A DNA stretch of 64,000 bases from NCBI RefSeq assembly GCF_021952865.1, contig NZ_CP040792.1, positions 2,666,001 to 2,730,000 on the forward strand. The letters are read 5' to 3'. The position numbers and the translations under genes were made by a program. The notes beneath the pieces are model-generated. The model had not been told where the DNA came from, did not search any database, and saw only the letters and a list, made by a program, of their open reading frames with translations. Position 1 is the stretch's first letter; each line of letters begins with the position of its first letter. This DNA is from Clavibacter californiensis (GTDB lineage Bacteria; Actinomycetota; Actinomycetes; Actinomycetales; Microbacteriaceae). Shown here piece after piece: positions 48,635-57,750 of this stretch.

Positions 48635-49924
48635 ATGAAAACCCTAACCCTCATCGCCACAGCGACTACCGCAATGCTTATGGCCGCTTCCCTTGCGGCA
48701 AGCGGTTCTGCAAGCCCAGCGCCCGAAGACCCCAGGGTACAACCTCAAGTCGATTCCCTTAGCCTCAATGTGATGACGCCAGAGTCGCCTCATACGCCTG
48801 TTCCCGCGAATGATGAGTCGTACCAAATCGAACGGGATAATGCTTGGCAGGTCGACAAGAATGCAGTTCTCGCGGATCTGCGAATGCAGTATCCGAACGA
48901 CTATGCTGGCTCATGGAGGCAGGATCGGGCCGTCACTGTAGCGTTCTCTGGATTGGCACCAGAGGGCGCGGTGGCGTTTCTTGAGGCGAGTCCGTTCGAC
49001 TTCACTTACCAGGAAAACGTTGGTGTAAGTGAAGAAGATTTGGCTGCCTTGACGCAGGAACTGCACGACGATGCGGTAGGGATAGCCGGATCAGGGGTCA
49101 CGGTGACCACAGTGCCTTCACTCAAGCAGCGCAGCATTGAGGTTTTACTTGGGGGTGAGGTTGCCGACTCAAGTGCGGGGACGGGCAGCAACGCGGGCAC
49201 CGCGATTGCCGCCTCCGCTACAGCCGAAGTCAGTGCGGATGAGGTGCGAGACAAGCTAATCGAGTCGGTCGGCGAGAAGCGGCTTGGTGTTCTGGATCTG
49301 AAGGTGGAGGTAAGCCCCTTGGCTGGAATCAAGGACGCTGGGTGGGGGGAAGCCGGCGGAGAGCGACTCACAGCACTGAACGGTAACCTCGTTTGCACGT
49401 CGGCGTTTGTCGTAAGTTCTCGTGTAAATGCCGATATCGGCGTACTCACCGCCGGTCACTGCGAGGGCACCTTGTTGCAAAACAACCGATATATATTCGA
49501 CTTTCGAGCTGAGCATCAAGGCAACTACGGCGATATTGAAGTCAGGCGAAGTCCCCGGATGATGGACGCTTCGTTTCACTATGACTATGGCCGCGGATGG
49601 CCCGTGCGCGGAAAAGATATTGCATCCTCGGGAGACAGCGTGTGCCGCTTCGGCCACACGACCGGGCGCGAGTGCGGCACAGTGCGCGAGACCGGCGTAA
49701 CGGCAACACCGGCTTCTGGGATCACAAGTCGTAACTTGACGGCCTACAGCGGTGTCCTCGGAGACCTTGGCGATAGCGGGGGGCCTGTTTACTCGTCCTA
49801 TACTGCTTATGGCATGACCAAGGGCTTCATGCCCGATAAGCGCTGGAATCTATATTCGCCTATCGAACCCGCTCTGCAGTTGTTTAAGCTTGATCTTTGC
49901 ACTGATCCGATAGGATGCAGATGA
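48635..49924 (+). CDS. secreted trypsin-like serine protease with propeptide
   Basis: 429 residues: signal peptide (about 1-27, MKTLTLIATATTAMLMAASLAASGSA), a pro-region to about 235 (GVTVTTVPSLKQRSIEVLLGG resembles the pro-domain of alpha-lytic protease and streptogrisins), then a chymotrypsin-fold protease. Triad: His about 275 (VLTAGHC), Asp about 311 (MMDASFHY), Ser about 381 (GDLGDSGGPVY). Two likely disulfides (C254-C276; C in VCRFGHTTGREC). Third codon positions are much richer in A/T than in the flanks, a sign of transfer. In plant-associated Clavibacter, secreted proteases of this fold (Pat-1/Chp) act in disease, but those are shorter and I do not claim this is one. Confidence 0.9.
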   Translation: MKTLTLIATATTAMLMAASLAASGSASPAPEDPRVQPQVDSLSLNVMTPESPHTPVPANDESYQIERDNAWQVDKNAVLADLRMQYPNDYAGSWRQDRAVTVAFSGLAPEGAVAFLEASPFDFTYQENVGVSEEDLAALTQELHDDAVGIAGSGVTVTTVPSLKQRSIEVLLGGEVADSSAGTGSNAGTAIAASATAEVSADEVRDKLIESVGEKRLGVLDLKVEVSPLAGIKDAGWGEAGGERLTALNGNLVCTSAFVVSSRVNADIGVLTAGHCEGTLLQNNRYIFDFRAEHQGNYGDIEVRRSPRMMDASFHYDYGRGWPVRGKDIASSGDSVCRFGHTTGRECGTVRETGVTATPASGITSRNLTAYSGVLGDLGDSGGPVYSSYTAYGMTKGFMPDKRWNLYSPIEPALQLFKLDLCTDPIGCR

Positions 49925-50292
49925 TGAAAGTTGTTCACTTCACTTTGATTGCCGCGGCGTGCGTAATGTGCGTTTCTTGCTCGTCTGATACCACCGAGAA
50001 CGGTGGTCCTGTGCTATCTGACATTGAATCTAATTCACAGCTTCTTTCCTCTAAAGAGGGAGTGATAGCCATGCAAAATGGATGCCTGGTGCTCGAAGAT
50101 GGAACCATCCCCGTGTTTCCCAGGGCTTCTACAACTTGGGACGGAACTCAATTGACTTGGCAGGGTGAGACGTACCAAGTCGGAGATAGCATTCGACTCG
50201 GCGGGGGCGAGGCTCCGGACGGATCTCCGGCGCAGCAACTCGTCCCCTCGATGTGTGGTGATGGACCAGTGTTCGCCGTAAATGCTCCTTAA
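49921..50292 (+). CDS. small lipoprotein downstream of the protease
   Basis: 123 residues from the ATG at 49921; ATGs at 49915 and 49924 are alternatives. It overlaps the protease stop, so the two are coupled. N-terminal hydrophobic stretch with a lipobox-like end (VMCVSC) and Ser/Thr/Asn-rich linker. The rest is a small beta-rich domain with two Cys (GCLVLEDGTIPVFP, PSMCGDGPVF) of unknown family. Shares the low GC of the protease. It may anchor or inhibit the protease (inference from coupling). Confidence 0.72.
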   Translation: MMKVVHFTLIAAACVMCVSCSSDTTENGGPVLSDIESNSQLLSSKEGVIAMQNGCLVLEDGTIPVFPRASTTWDGTQLTWQGETYQVGDSIRLGGGEAPDGSPAQQLVPSMCGDGPVFAVNAP

Positions 50293-51309
50293 CGTGATTT
50301 GATCACTAGATGAGGGCGATGCGTAGGTGGCGTTGATGGTACTGCTCGCTAAAGACGAAGGCCGCCTCAAGTGCTTTCTCATATGGCCATGAACGTAGAA
50401 GTCAAAATGACGTCGTACAACCAGCTGCGGCGCTCGATTGAGGGGAGAGATGTCATATGTTCGGGGCAGCAGGTCAGTGGAGCCGGTTTCCGGCCCGGCG
50501 ACGCTCCGTGAGGCCGAGGTAGATGAACCCGACGATGCCGAGCGGGATCGCGACCGACACGAGCACGACGAACATCACGGCCTTCCCGGCGAAGAATGCC
50601 CCCAGGACGGGAAGCTGGACGATCAGGACCGACATGGACGACCGCAGCGGCCACGCCAGCCGGAAGTAGACCCCCGCGCGAACGGATAACAGCAGCGCCT
50701 CGAGAGCGACCGCTACAAGGTCGCTGGCCGCTGCGCTCCCCGGTTGTGAGCTGGCGTGGATGATCGCCGCGGCGAAGTGGGCCTCTCCGACGAGCGCCGC
50801 CAGCACGCATGAGGGAACTGGCGGCGTACAGCGCCGATTCAGGTACGCACGCCCGATGCAGTTCGCTCGGGTCCCTCCGCTGAGGTCGCCACAGCTGCGG
50901 ACGGCGCGATGGCGGCAGCCGGCGAACCGCTCGTTGCGCTGGCACCGGCCATCGTGTCGGCGCCGCCCGACTCGCTGGCGTCGACGCGAGCGGTGACATC
51001 CACCGCGTCATCGTCGGTCGAGAAGGCGTATGTGTAGGTGACCACCACGGTTGCGGACAATGCCAAGCGCCTTGATCCGGTCCAGGGTCGGTCACACGCC
51101 GCGCTCGTGCCCCTCGATCAGCGCCATTGACGGGACGCGCTGGTGCGGTGAGTAGACGCTGAGGTACCCGACATACAGGGCGGTCATCAGCCCCACTGAC
51201 ACGGGGTTGGTGAAGCACCGCGGCGGCAGCACGAATACGTTCTCCTCGGCGGGTCACTGCTCGAGTCGGCCTGGACGCGGTCGGCCCGACCGCCGTGGGC
51301 GGCCCGGCC
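50293..51309. other. degenerate accessory stretch
   Basis: About 1 kb with no intact recognised gene apart from one candidate membrane frame. On the minus strand there are protein-like pieces in different frames: about 31 codons at 51092-51187 (TALYVGYLSVYSPHQRVPSM) and a piece at 50839-51066 (ATVVVTYTYAFSTDDDAVDVTARVD). They look like remains of one decayed gene. Composition returns to GC-rich along the stretch. Confidence 0.45.
50474..50806 (-). CDS. possible membrane protein, maybe a fragment
   Basis: 110 codons from a GTG. Hydrophobic stretches at about 25-45 and 58-98 (SVLIVQLPVLGAFFAGKAVMFVVLVSVAIPLGIVGFIYLG) and a basic end (TERRRAGNRLH). The frame looks coding in amino-acid pattern but lacks a ribosome site and sits among degenerate pieces on the same strand, so it may be the intact end of a broken gene. 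Confidence 0.45.
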   Translation of the reverse strand: MLAALVGEAHFAAAIIHASSQPGSAAASDLVAVALEALLLSVRAGVYFRLAWPLRSSMSVLIVQLPVLGAFFAGKAVMFVVLVSVAIPLGIVGFIYLGLTERRRAGNRLH

Positions 51310-51315
51310 TAGGGT
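51310..51315 (+). promoter_or_regulatory. -10 element TAGGGT, leaderless
   Basis: TAGGGT ends seven bases before the ATG at 51322. Confidence 0.65.
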
Positions 51316-51321
51316 GGATGC

Positions 51322-52470
51322 ATGACGGATCAGGCGACACCCGCAGGCAGCAACGAGGCGGGCGCTCCCGGCCGCTACGTGGAGGAGGGTGAGTTCACCC
51401 GCGACACGAACTACATCGAGGACCGGATCCTCCGGGACGGCTCGCAGGGCTGGCCCGTCGAGGCCGGCCGCTACCGCCTCGTCGCGGCGCGCGCGTGCCC
51501 GTGGGCGAACCGCTCGGTGATCGTGCGCCGCCTGCTCGGCCTCGAGGACGCCATCTCGCTCGGCCTCCCCGGCCCCACGCACGACGCCCGCAGCTGGACC
51601 TTCGACCTCGACCCCGAGGGGCGTGACCCGGTGCTCGGCACCGAGCGCCTGCAGGAGTCGTTCTTCGCGCGCTTCCCCGACTACCCGCGCGGCATCACGG
51701 TGCCGGCGCTCGTCGACATCCCCTCGGGCCAGGTCGTGACGAACGACTACCCCCAGATCACGCTCGACCTCTCCACCGAGTGGACCGAGCACCACCGCGA
51801 GGGCGCGCCGGACCTCTACCCCGTCGCGCTGCGGGCCGAGATCGACGAGGTCGCGGACCTCGTCTTCCGCGACGTGAACAACGGCGTCTACCGCTGCGGA
51901 TTCGCGGGATCCCAGGAGGCGTACGAGAAGGCATACGACCGGCTCTTCGGCCGCCTCGACTGGCTGAGCGACCGCCTGTCCACGCAGCGCTACCTCGTGG
52001 GCGACACGATCACCGAGGCGGACGTGCGCCTCTTCACGACGCTCGCGCGCTTCGACGCCGTCTACCACGGGCACTTCAAGTGCAACCGGCAGAAGCTCGA
52101 CGAGATGCCCGTGCTCTGGGCCTACGCGCGGGATCTCTTCCAGACGCCCGGCTTCGGCGACACCATCGACTTCGTGCAGATCAAGCAGCACTACTACCTG
52201 ACGCACACCGACATCAACCCGACCCGCGTCGTGCCCACGGGCCCCGAGACCTGGGGCTGGCTCGAGCCGCACGGGCGCGAGGAGCTCGGCGGCCGACCGT
52301 TCGGCGAGGGCACGCCCCCCGGCCCCGTCCGAGAGGGCGAGCGCGTGCCCGAGGGCCACGGCGCGGTGCCGCGCGGCGGACGCGAGACGCGCCCCTCCGA
52401 GGCTCGCGCGTCCGTCTCGGGGACGCCCGTGCCCGGATCGGCGGGCGCCGGATCCGCGGGCCGCTCCTGA
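51322..52470 (+). CDS. glutathionyl-hydroquinone reductase-like GST (YqjG/ECM4 family)
   Basis: 382 residues. An N-terminal thioredoxin-like part with the catalytic Cys in ARACPWANRS (about 60) and a C-terminal helical GST domain (about 170-305: DVNNGVYRCGFAGSQEAYEKAYDRLFGRLDWL, RYLVGDTITEADVRLFTTLARFD). These enzymes reduce S-conjugated hydroquinones; as actinobacteria use mycothiol, the thiol partner may differ. The last 65 residues are a Gly/Pro/Arg tail outside the fold. Leaderless promoter upstream. Confidence 0.9.
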   Translation: MTDQATPAGSNEAGAPGRYVEEGEFTRDTNYIEDRILRDGSQGWPVEAGRYRLVAARACPWANRSVIVRRLLGLEDAISLGLPGPTHDARSWTFDLDPEGRDPVLGTERLQESFFARFPDYPRGITVPALVDIPSGQVVTNDYPQITLDLSTEWTEHHREGAPDLYPVALRAEIDEVADLVFRDVNNGVYRCGFAGSQEAYEKAYDRLFGRLDWLSDRLSTQRYLVGDTITEADVRLFTTLARFDAVYHGHFKCNRQKLDEMPVLWAYARDLFQTPGFGDTIDFVQIKQHYYLTHTDINPTRVVPTGPETWGWLEPHGREELGGRPFGEGTPPGPVREGERVPEGHGAVPRGGRETRPSEARASVSGTPVPGSAGAGSAGRS

Positions 52471-53264
52471 TGGCGGCGCGCACCGCTCCCGGCACGCTCA
52501 CCCGGCGTCGCCGGCTCCTCGGCCTCGCGATCCGGCACGTCCCGGCGATCGCCCGCTCGATGCGGGGTACGCCCGCCGCGGGCACGCGCATCGTGCGCTT
52601 CCCCGCAGGCGGCCAGCAGGGCGTCCCCCTCGACGTGGCCGTGTGGACGCCGCCCGGGCACGACCGCTCGGCGACCGGATCCCCGGTGCTGGTCGTCCTC
52701 GCGCGTCACGACGGCGACTGGCTGCCGTCCACGCTCGCGAAGGACCTGCGCGCGGTGGTCGTGACCATGGCGCCCGAGGACGACGCGCAGGCGCTCGCGG
52801 GCCTCTCCTGGATCGCGTCGCATGCGGCCGGGTGGAACGGCACGCCGGAGCGGCTCGGGATCCTCGGCGACGGTCCCGGTGCCGACCGGGCACTGCGCAT
52901 CACCGCGCTCGCCCGCGACGCCGGCGGACCCGCCGTGCTGCGGCTCGTGCTCGTGAGCCCGTCCGGCGACGTGCCGAGCGCCGGATCCGCCGACCGCCAG
53001 GGGCACGGCCGCGACCGGCTGCCCGACATGCTCGTGCACGTGGGCGCCGCGGATCCGCGCATCGACCGCGTCGCGGAGGGCGTGACGGCGCTGAAGGCGG
53101 CCGGTGCGAAGACCCGGCTCATCCGGATCCCCCGCGCGGACCAGGGCTGGCTCGCCTACCCGGCGGCCGACCCGGCGCTCGCCCGCCGCTCGCTCGACGA
53201 GATCGTCGCCTACCTGCGACGCGGACTCACCGAGGAGCGCGCGTTCGGGGTCGGCCCGGCGTAG
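52470..53264 (+). CDS. alpha/beta-hydrolase-fold protein lacking the nucleophile
   Basis: 264 residues; ATG overlaps the previous stop (TGATG). The pattern VPLDVAVWTPPGHD, SPVLVVLARHDGDW, then GLSWIASHAAGWNGTPERLGILGDGPGADRAL matches the esterase/dienelactone hydrolase fold, but the nucleophile elbow G-x-S-x-G reads GDGPG, so there is no catalytic Ser. The Asp strand (MLVHVGAADPRID) and the C-terminal basic/His region (no His visible: RIPRADQGWLAYP) are also altered. Probably not a hydrolase; maybe a structural or binding relative of the upstream GST-like protein. Confidence 0.7.
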   Translation: MAARTAPGTLTRRRRLLGLAIRHVPAIARSMRGTPAAGTRIVRFPAGGQQGVPLDVAVWTPPGHDRSATGSPVLVVLARHDGDWLPSTLAKDLRAVVVTMAPEDDAQALAGLSWIASHAAGWNGTPERLGILGDGPGADRALRITALARDAGGPAVLRLVLVSPSGDVPSAGSADRQGHGRDRLPDMLVHVGAADPRIDRVAEGVTALKAAGAKTRLIRIPRADQGWLAYPAADPALARRSLDEIVAYLRRGLTEERAFGVGPA

Positions 53265-53601
53265 GGCTCCCCTCCACGGGCACCTTCACGAGGATGCCGG
53301 CCGCGATGAACACGATCGCGGCGACGTACTGCAGGGACTGCCACGTGACGGCCTCGATGGGGATCACGGCGACGGGGTTCCACATGACCGCGACCGCCGC
53401 GAGCAGCGCGGCGCTCCACCAGCTGCGGGCGCGCACCGAGAACACGATCATGATGAGCGCGAGGATCGCGACCGCGAACCGCACGACGGTGAAGAGGTCG
53501 CCGTCGATGACCGCGAACCCGGCCAGCAGCACGATGGCGCCGAGCAGCCCGGGCGCGAGCGACGGACGGGTGAACGCGGGGGCGGCGGGTGTGCGGGTCA
53601 C
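53227..53601 (-). CDS. four-helix membrane protein (DUF6804-like)
   Basis: 124 residues from a GTG. Hydrophobic stretches at about 16-35, 37-55, 60-80 and 88-112, with conserved-looking NPVAVIPIEAVTWQSLQ between the last two. Short polar ends. It overlaps the convergent hydrolase-fold gene by 38 bases. No known function. Confidence 0.7.
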   Translation of the reverse strand: MTRTPAAPAFTRPSLAPGLLGAIVLLAGFAVIDGDLFTVVRFAVAILALIMIVFSVRARSWWSAALLAAVAVMWNPVAVIPIEAVTWQSLQYVAAIVFIAAGILVKVPVEGSPTPGRPRTRAPR

Positions 53602-53736
53602 CCCGTCAGTCTGCCAGCGCGCGCCGGGAGGACGCCGCGCAGGCAGTCGGCCGGCTCCGCCCCATATCGGCGGGAGCGGGCCGGCGCTCGGATACCGTGG
53701 ACGAGCCCGTCCCCGCCCCGACCCCGAGGAGCCCCC

Positions 53737-54777
53737 ATGCGCGCCGTCGTCTACGAGAGGTTCGGCGAGACGCCCGTCGTCCGCGAGCTGCCGGATCCCG
53801 TCCCGTCCGCCGCCGGCGTGGTCGTGCGCGTCGAGGCCACGGGCGTCTGCCGCAGCGACGCTCACGGGTGGCTCGGCCACGACGACGGCATCGAGCTCCC
53901 GCAGGTGCCGGGCCATGAGCTGGTCGGGCGGATCCACCAGGTCGGCCCCGAGGTCACGCGCTTCCACGTCGGCGACCGCGTGACCGTCCCGTTCGTGTGC
54001 GCCTGCGGCCGCTGCGCCGAGTGCCGCGCGGGCAACGGCCAGGTGTGCCGCGACCAGACGCAGCCGGGCTTCACGCACTGGGGATCCTTCGCCGAGCTGG
54101 TCGCCCTGCACGACGCCGACGTCAATCTGATCCCCGTGCCCGACGACCTCGACGCGGGCGCCGCCGCTCTCCTCGGCTGCCGCTTCGCCACGGCCTTCCG
54201 CGGGCTCGTGCACCGGGCCCGGATCCAGCGCGGCGAGCGCCTCCTCGTCATCGGCTGCGGCGGCGTGGGCCTCAGCGCGGTGATGATCGGCGTGGCGGTG
54301 GGCGCGGAGGTGATCGCGGTCGACGTCGACCCGGCCGCCCTCGCGCGCGCGTCGGAGCTCGGGGCCGAGTACACGATCGACTCGTCCGACCTCTCGGAGC
54401 TCGACGTCCTCGACGCGATCCACGCGGTCTCCCCCGACGGCGTCCAGGTGTCGGTGGAGGCGCTCGGCCGCGAGTCCACGCTCCGGATCAGCCTGCTCGC
54501 GCTCGCGCCGACCGGCCGCCAGGTGCAGATCGGCCTCTTCGCGAGCGAGCCGACGGTGCCCGTGCCGTTCGTCATCAGCCACGAGCTGAGCCTGCACGGC
54601 AGCCACGGCATGCCCGCGCACGACTACGCGGAGCTGATGGCGCTGGTCGCCTCGGGCGCGCTCCGCCCGGAGCTCCTCATCGAGCACCGCATCACCCTCG
54701 ACGAGGCCCCGGCCGCGCTCGAGGCGCTCGCGTCGGGCGACCGCTCGAAGGGGATCACGCTGGTCGAGGTCGGCTGA
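53737..54777 (+). CDS. zinc-dependent alcohol dehydrogenase
   Basis: 346-residue MDR. Catalytic zinc ligands: Cys in ATGVCRSDAHGW (about 37), Glu-His in VPGHELVG (about 60) and Cys about 148 (LLGCRFATA). Structural zinc cysteines CACGRCAECRAGNGQVC (about 89-105). Rossmann motif GCGGVGLSA. GAGGAGCCC upstream of the ATG. Alcohol substrate unknown. Confidence 0.92.
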   Translation: MRAVVYERFGETPVVRELPDPVPSAAGVVVRVEATGVCRSDAHGWLGHDDGIELPQVPGHELVGRIHQVGPEVTRFHVGDRVTVPFVCACGRCAECRAGNGQVCRDQTQPGFTHWGSFAELVALHDADVNLIPVPDDLDAGAAALLGCRFATAFRGLVHRARIQRGERLLVIGCGGVGLSAVMIGVAVGAEVIAVDVDPAALARASELGAEYTIDSSDLSELDVLDAIHAVSPDGVQVSVEALGRESTLRISLLALAPTGRQVQIGLFASEPTVPVPFVISHELSLHGSHGMPAHDYAELMALVASGALRPELLIEHRITLDEAPAALEALASGDRSKGITLVEVG

Positions 54778-54791
54778 GCCGACGCGGTCGC

Positions 54792-55109
54792 CTAGAGTGC
54801 GCCCTGCAGCTCCGAGCCCGCCGGGATCGGCACCAGCCGCGTGACGACGGCGGGCCCCGTGATGAGGCCTGCCAGCGACGTGCCCATCCGGGCGACGGCC
54901 TCGCCCGCGCCGTGCGCCTCGAGGTCCTCGACGGACGACCACTTCTCGAGCATCACGATGGTGCCGTCGGGCGCGTCGTGGATCGCGTAGACCTCGCAGC
55001 CCTCCTCCTCGTGCACCTCGGCGATGCCGAAGGACAGGGCGGCGACCGCCTCGTCGTGCTTGCCCTCGACGGGCGTGAAGACGGCGGTGACGACGACGGG
55101 CTGGGACAT
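54792..55109 (-). CDS. antibiotic-biosynthesis-monooxygenase (ABM) domain protein
   Basis: 105-residue dimeric alpha/beta barrel of the ABM/YgiN kind (VVVTAVFTPVEGKHDEAVAAL, EEEGCEVYAIHDAPDGTIVMLEKWSS, EAHGAGEAV). Many members are quinone or heme monooxygenases. GGAGAACCC precedes the ATG. It follows the poxB gene on the same strand, 47 bases away, so they may be co-transcribed; a role at quinones would fit. Confidence 0.82.
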   Translation of the reverse strand: MSQPVVVTAVFTPVEGKHDEAVAALSFGIAEVHEEEGCEVYAIHDAPDGTIVMLEKWSSVEDLEAHGAGEAVARMGTSLAGLITGPAVVTRLVPIPAGSELQGAL

Positions 55110-55156
55110 GGGTTCTCCTCGAGGTGGGACGGGCGATGGGACGTCAGCGGAACCGC

Positions 55157-56911
55157 TCACGGCCGCGGGATGTTCCGCAGGTTCGAGCGGGCGAGCTTCA
55201 CGGCCTCGCCGACGCCGCCGTTCATCACGATCTTCGACATCGACAGCGCGAAGCCCTTCACCTGCGCGGCCGTGATCTCCGGCGGGATCGAGAGCGCCAT
55301 CGGGTCGGTCACGAGGTCGACGAGCGCGGGCCCGTCGTGCGCGAAGGCGGCCTCCAACGCGCCGCGGATGTCCGCCGGGTCCTCGACCCGCTGGGCGTGG
55401 ATCCCGAGTGCCGCGGCGACGGCCGCGTAGTCGACCATCGGCACGTCCACGCCGAAGTCGGGGATCCCGTCGACGAGCATCTCCACCTTCACGAGCCCGA
55501 GCGTCGAGTTGTTGAACACGACGACCTTCACCGGCAGCTGGTACGCCGCGACCGTGACGAGCTCGCCCATGAGCATGGACAGGCCGCCGTCGCCCGAGAC
55601 CGACACGACCTGCCGCTCCGGGTGCGCGACCTGCGCGCCGATCGCCATCGGCAGCGCGTTGGCCATGGACCCGTGCACGAGCGACCCGAGCATCCGCCGC
55701 CGTCCGTTCGGGGTGATGTACCGCGCGGTCCACACGTTGCACATACCCGTGTCGCTGAGGAAGACGGCGTCGTCGGCCGCGACCTCGTCGAGGATGCTGG
55801 CCGCGTACTCCGGGTGGATCGGCTTCAGCTTCTCCGCCTTGGTCGTGTACGCGCCGACCACCTGCTCGACCTTCTTCTCCTGCTCCTTCAGCAGCTTCTC
55901 CAGGAACCTGCGGTCCGTCTTCCGCTCCACGAGCGGCAGCACCGCGCGGATGGTGGAGAGCGCGTCGCCGTGGATCGCGATGTCGACGTCGGTGCGGCGG
56001 CCGAGGCGCTCGGGCGCGATGTCGATCTGCGCGGTCCGCACCTCCTTGCCGGGCAGGAACTGGTCGTAGGGGAAGTCGGTGCCGATGAGGATCAGCAGGT
56101 CGGCGCCCGAGATGCCTGCGGCGGCGGCGCCGTAGCCGATGAGGCCCGTCATGCCGACGTCGAACGGGTTGTCCTGCTGGATCACGTCCTTGCCGCGCAG
56201 CGAGTGGCCGACGGGAGCGGCGATCTTGTCGGCCAGCTCCATGAGCTCGGCGTGCGCGGATCCCGCCCCGCGGCCCGCGAAGATCGCGACGCTCCTCGCC
56301 TCGTCGATGGCGGCGGCGAGCGCGCGCACGTCCTCCTCGGCGGGCACGATGGCGGGGCGGCGCGGCAGCGAGAACGCGGGCGCCTCGCCCTCCGCCTCGA
56401 ACTCGGCGACGTCGCCGGGGAGCGTGATGACGCTGACGCCGCCGAGCGCGAGCGAGTGCCGCATCGCCTGGTCGACGACGCGCGGCGCCTGGACGGCGGT
56501 CGAGATCATCTCCGTGTAGTGCGAGCACTCCACGAAGAGGCGGTCGGGGTGCGTCTCCTGGAAGTAGCCGGAGCCGATCTGGTTCGTGGTGATGTGGCTC
56601 GCGATCGCGAGGACCGGGGCGCCCGAGCGGTGCGCGTCGTAGAGGCCGTTGATGAGGTGCAGGTGGCCCGGCCCGCAGGATCCGGCGCACACGGCGAGCT
56701 TCCCGGTCAGCTGCGCCTCGGCGGATGCCGCGAACGCCCCCGCCTCCTCGTGCCGCACGTGGATCCAGTCGATGCCGCCCTTGCGGCTCCCGCCCGTGCG
56801 CCGCACCGCGTCGACGACGGGATTGAGGCTGTCGCCGACGACCCCGTAGATCCGGCTCACCCCCGCCTCGATGAGCTGGGCGATGAGCTGGTCGGCGACC
56901 GTGCGAGCCAT
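55157..56911 (-). CDS. poxB: thiamine-diphosphate pyruvate dehydrogenase (quinone)
   Basis: 584-residue enzyme that decarboxylates pyruvate to acetate and CO2 and passes electrons to membrane quinone. The activating Glu is at about residue 50 (HVRHEEAGAFAASAEAQLTG), GSCGPGHLHLINGLYDAH follows; a central FAD-binding domain (about 190-330) and the diphosphate/Mg motif VSGDGGLSMLMGELVTVAAYQLPVKVVVFNN at about 430. The C-terminal tail (KGFALSMSKIVMNGGVGEAVKLARSNL) resembles the membrane-binding end of PoxB. Thiamine supply comes from the thi operon 13 kb away. Confidence 0.93.
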   Translation of the reverse strand: MARTVADQLIAQLIEAGVSRIYGVVGDSLNPVVDAVRRTGGSRKGGIDWIHVRHEEAGAFAASAEAQLTGKLAVCAGSCGPGHLHLINGLYDAHRSGAPVLAIASHITTNQIGSGYFQETHPDRLFVECSHYTEMISTAVQAPRVVDQAMRHSLALGGVSVITLPGDVAEFEAEGEAPAFSLPRRPAIVPAEEDVRALAAAIDEARSVAIFAGRGAGSAHAELMELADKIAAPVGHSLRGKDVIQQDNPFDVGMTGLIGYGAAAAGISGADLLILIGTDFPYDQFLPGKEVRTAQIDIAPERLGRRTDVDIAIHGDALSTIRAVLPLVERKTDRRFLEKLLKEQEKKVEQVVGAYTTKAEKLKPIHPEYAASILDEVAADDAVFLSDTGMCNVWTARYITPNGRRRMLGSLVHGSMANALPMAIGAQVAHPERQVVSVSGDGGLSMLMGELVTVAAYQLPVKVVVFNNSTLGLVKVEMLVDGIPDFGVDVPMVDYAAVAAALGIHAQRVEDPADIRGALEAAFAHDGPALVDLVTDPMALSIPPEITAAQVKGFALSMSKIVMNGGVGEAVKLARSNLRNIPRP

Positions 56912-57018
56912 GTTGCGTCCTTCCGTCGGTGCATCCAGTCAATACCCGTCGCCTCCGCGCGGGCTCCGCGCGCCGCGCGCTCCGGGAATGCGCCCGCGCC
57001 AGGCGCGTTGACCCTCAC

Positions 57019-57750
57019 GTGACCGACACGACGACCGATCCCGCCCGCTCCGCCGCCGCCGACCCCGACGCCCTCGCCGCATACGACTCCTGGCACCGCG
57101 CCCGCCTCGCCGCCGTGACGAGCCCGTTCGGCAGCCTCGCGCTCATCCAGACGACCTGGCTCGAGCCCGGCCGGGAGGTCAGCGACCTGGAGGCGCTCGA
57201 GGGCCAGCCCGACACCGTGCAGCTCACGCGCATCGAGCGCACCTCGCTCGACACCGGCGAGCCCGAGCACGGCTACCGGCTGTGGGACGCGGCGAGCCCG
57301 AGGAACCGCGCGTTCGAGGACATCGAGGTCTACCCGTACGCGCCCGAGTGGATCCTCGAGGGCCGCTTCGAGCGCGTCGACGACGACCGCGTGATCCCCT
57401 TCGAGCACATCGCCGACGCCGGCCGCACGCGCGAGCTGCCCGTCCCCGGCGACATCGTGGTCGAGATCGAGGGGCGCGAGGTGCGCCTCAGCGCCTTCGC
57501 CGACGGCGACCGCCTCCAGCTCGTCTTCGCCGACGCCACCACCGGCCGCGAGAGCTACGCGCCCAGCCGCTTCCTCTTCATCCCCCGCCCCGACGGCGAC
57601 GGACCCGTGACCCTCGACTTCACGCGCGCCGTCGTCCCGCCCTGCGGCTTCTCCGACTGGATGAACTGCCCGCTCCCGCCCGCCGGCAACCGCCTGACCG
57701 CGGCCGTGCGCGCGGGCGAGCGCCGGGTCATCTACCGCGACGAGGCCTGA
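57019..57750 (+). CDS. DUF1684 family protein
   Basis: 243 residues. DUF1684 blocks: WHRARLAAVTSPFGSLALIQTTWLEPG near 20-45, YRLWDAASPRN near 95, and the very conserved C-terminal GRESYAPSRFLFIPRPDGDGPVTLDFTRAVVPPCGFSDWMNCPLPPAGNRL. GTG start chosen because the frame before it is unconserved. Function unknown. Its end overlaps nagA (convergent, 19 bases). Confidence 0.88.
   Translation: MTDTTTDPARSAAADPDALAAYDSWHRARLAAVTSPFGSLALIQTTWLEPGREVSDLEALEGQPDTVQLTRIERTSLDTGEPEHGYRLWDAASPRNRAFEDIEVYPYAPEWILEGRFERVDDDRVIPFEHIADAGRTRELPVPGDIVVEIEGREVRLSAFADGDRLQLVFADATTGRESYAPSRFLFIPRPDGDGPVTLDFTRAVVPPCGFSDWMNCPLPPAGNRLTAAVRAGERRVIYRDEA

Noticed and set aside
50379-51257. A 292-codon minus-strand frame
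   Set aside because: Arg/Pro/Ser-rich and no fold pattern; the coding-like pieces in this region lie in other frames.
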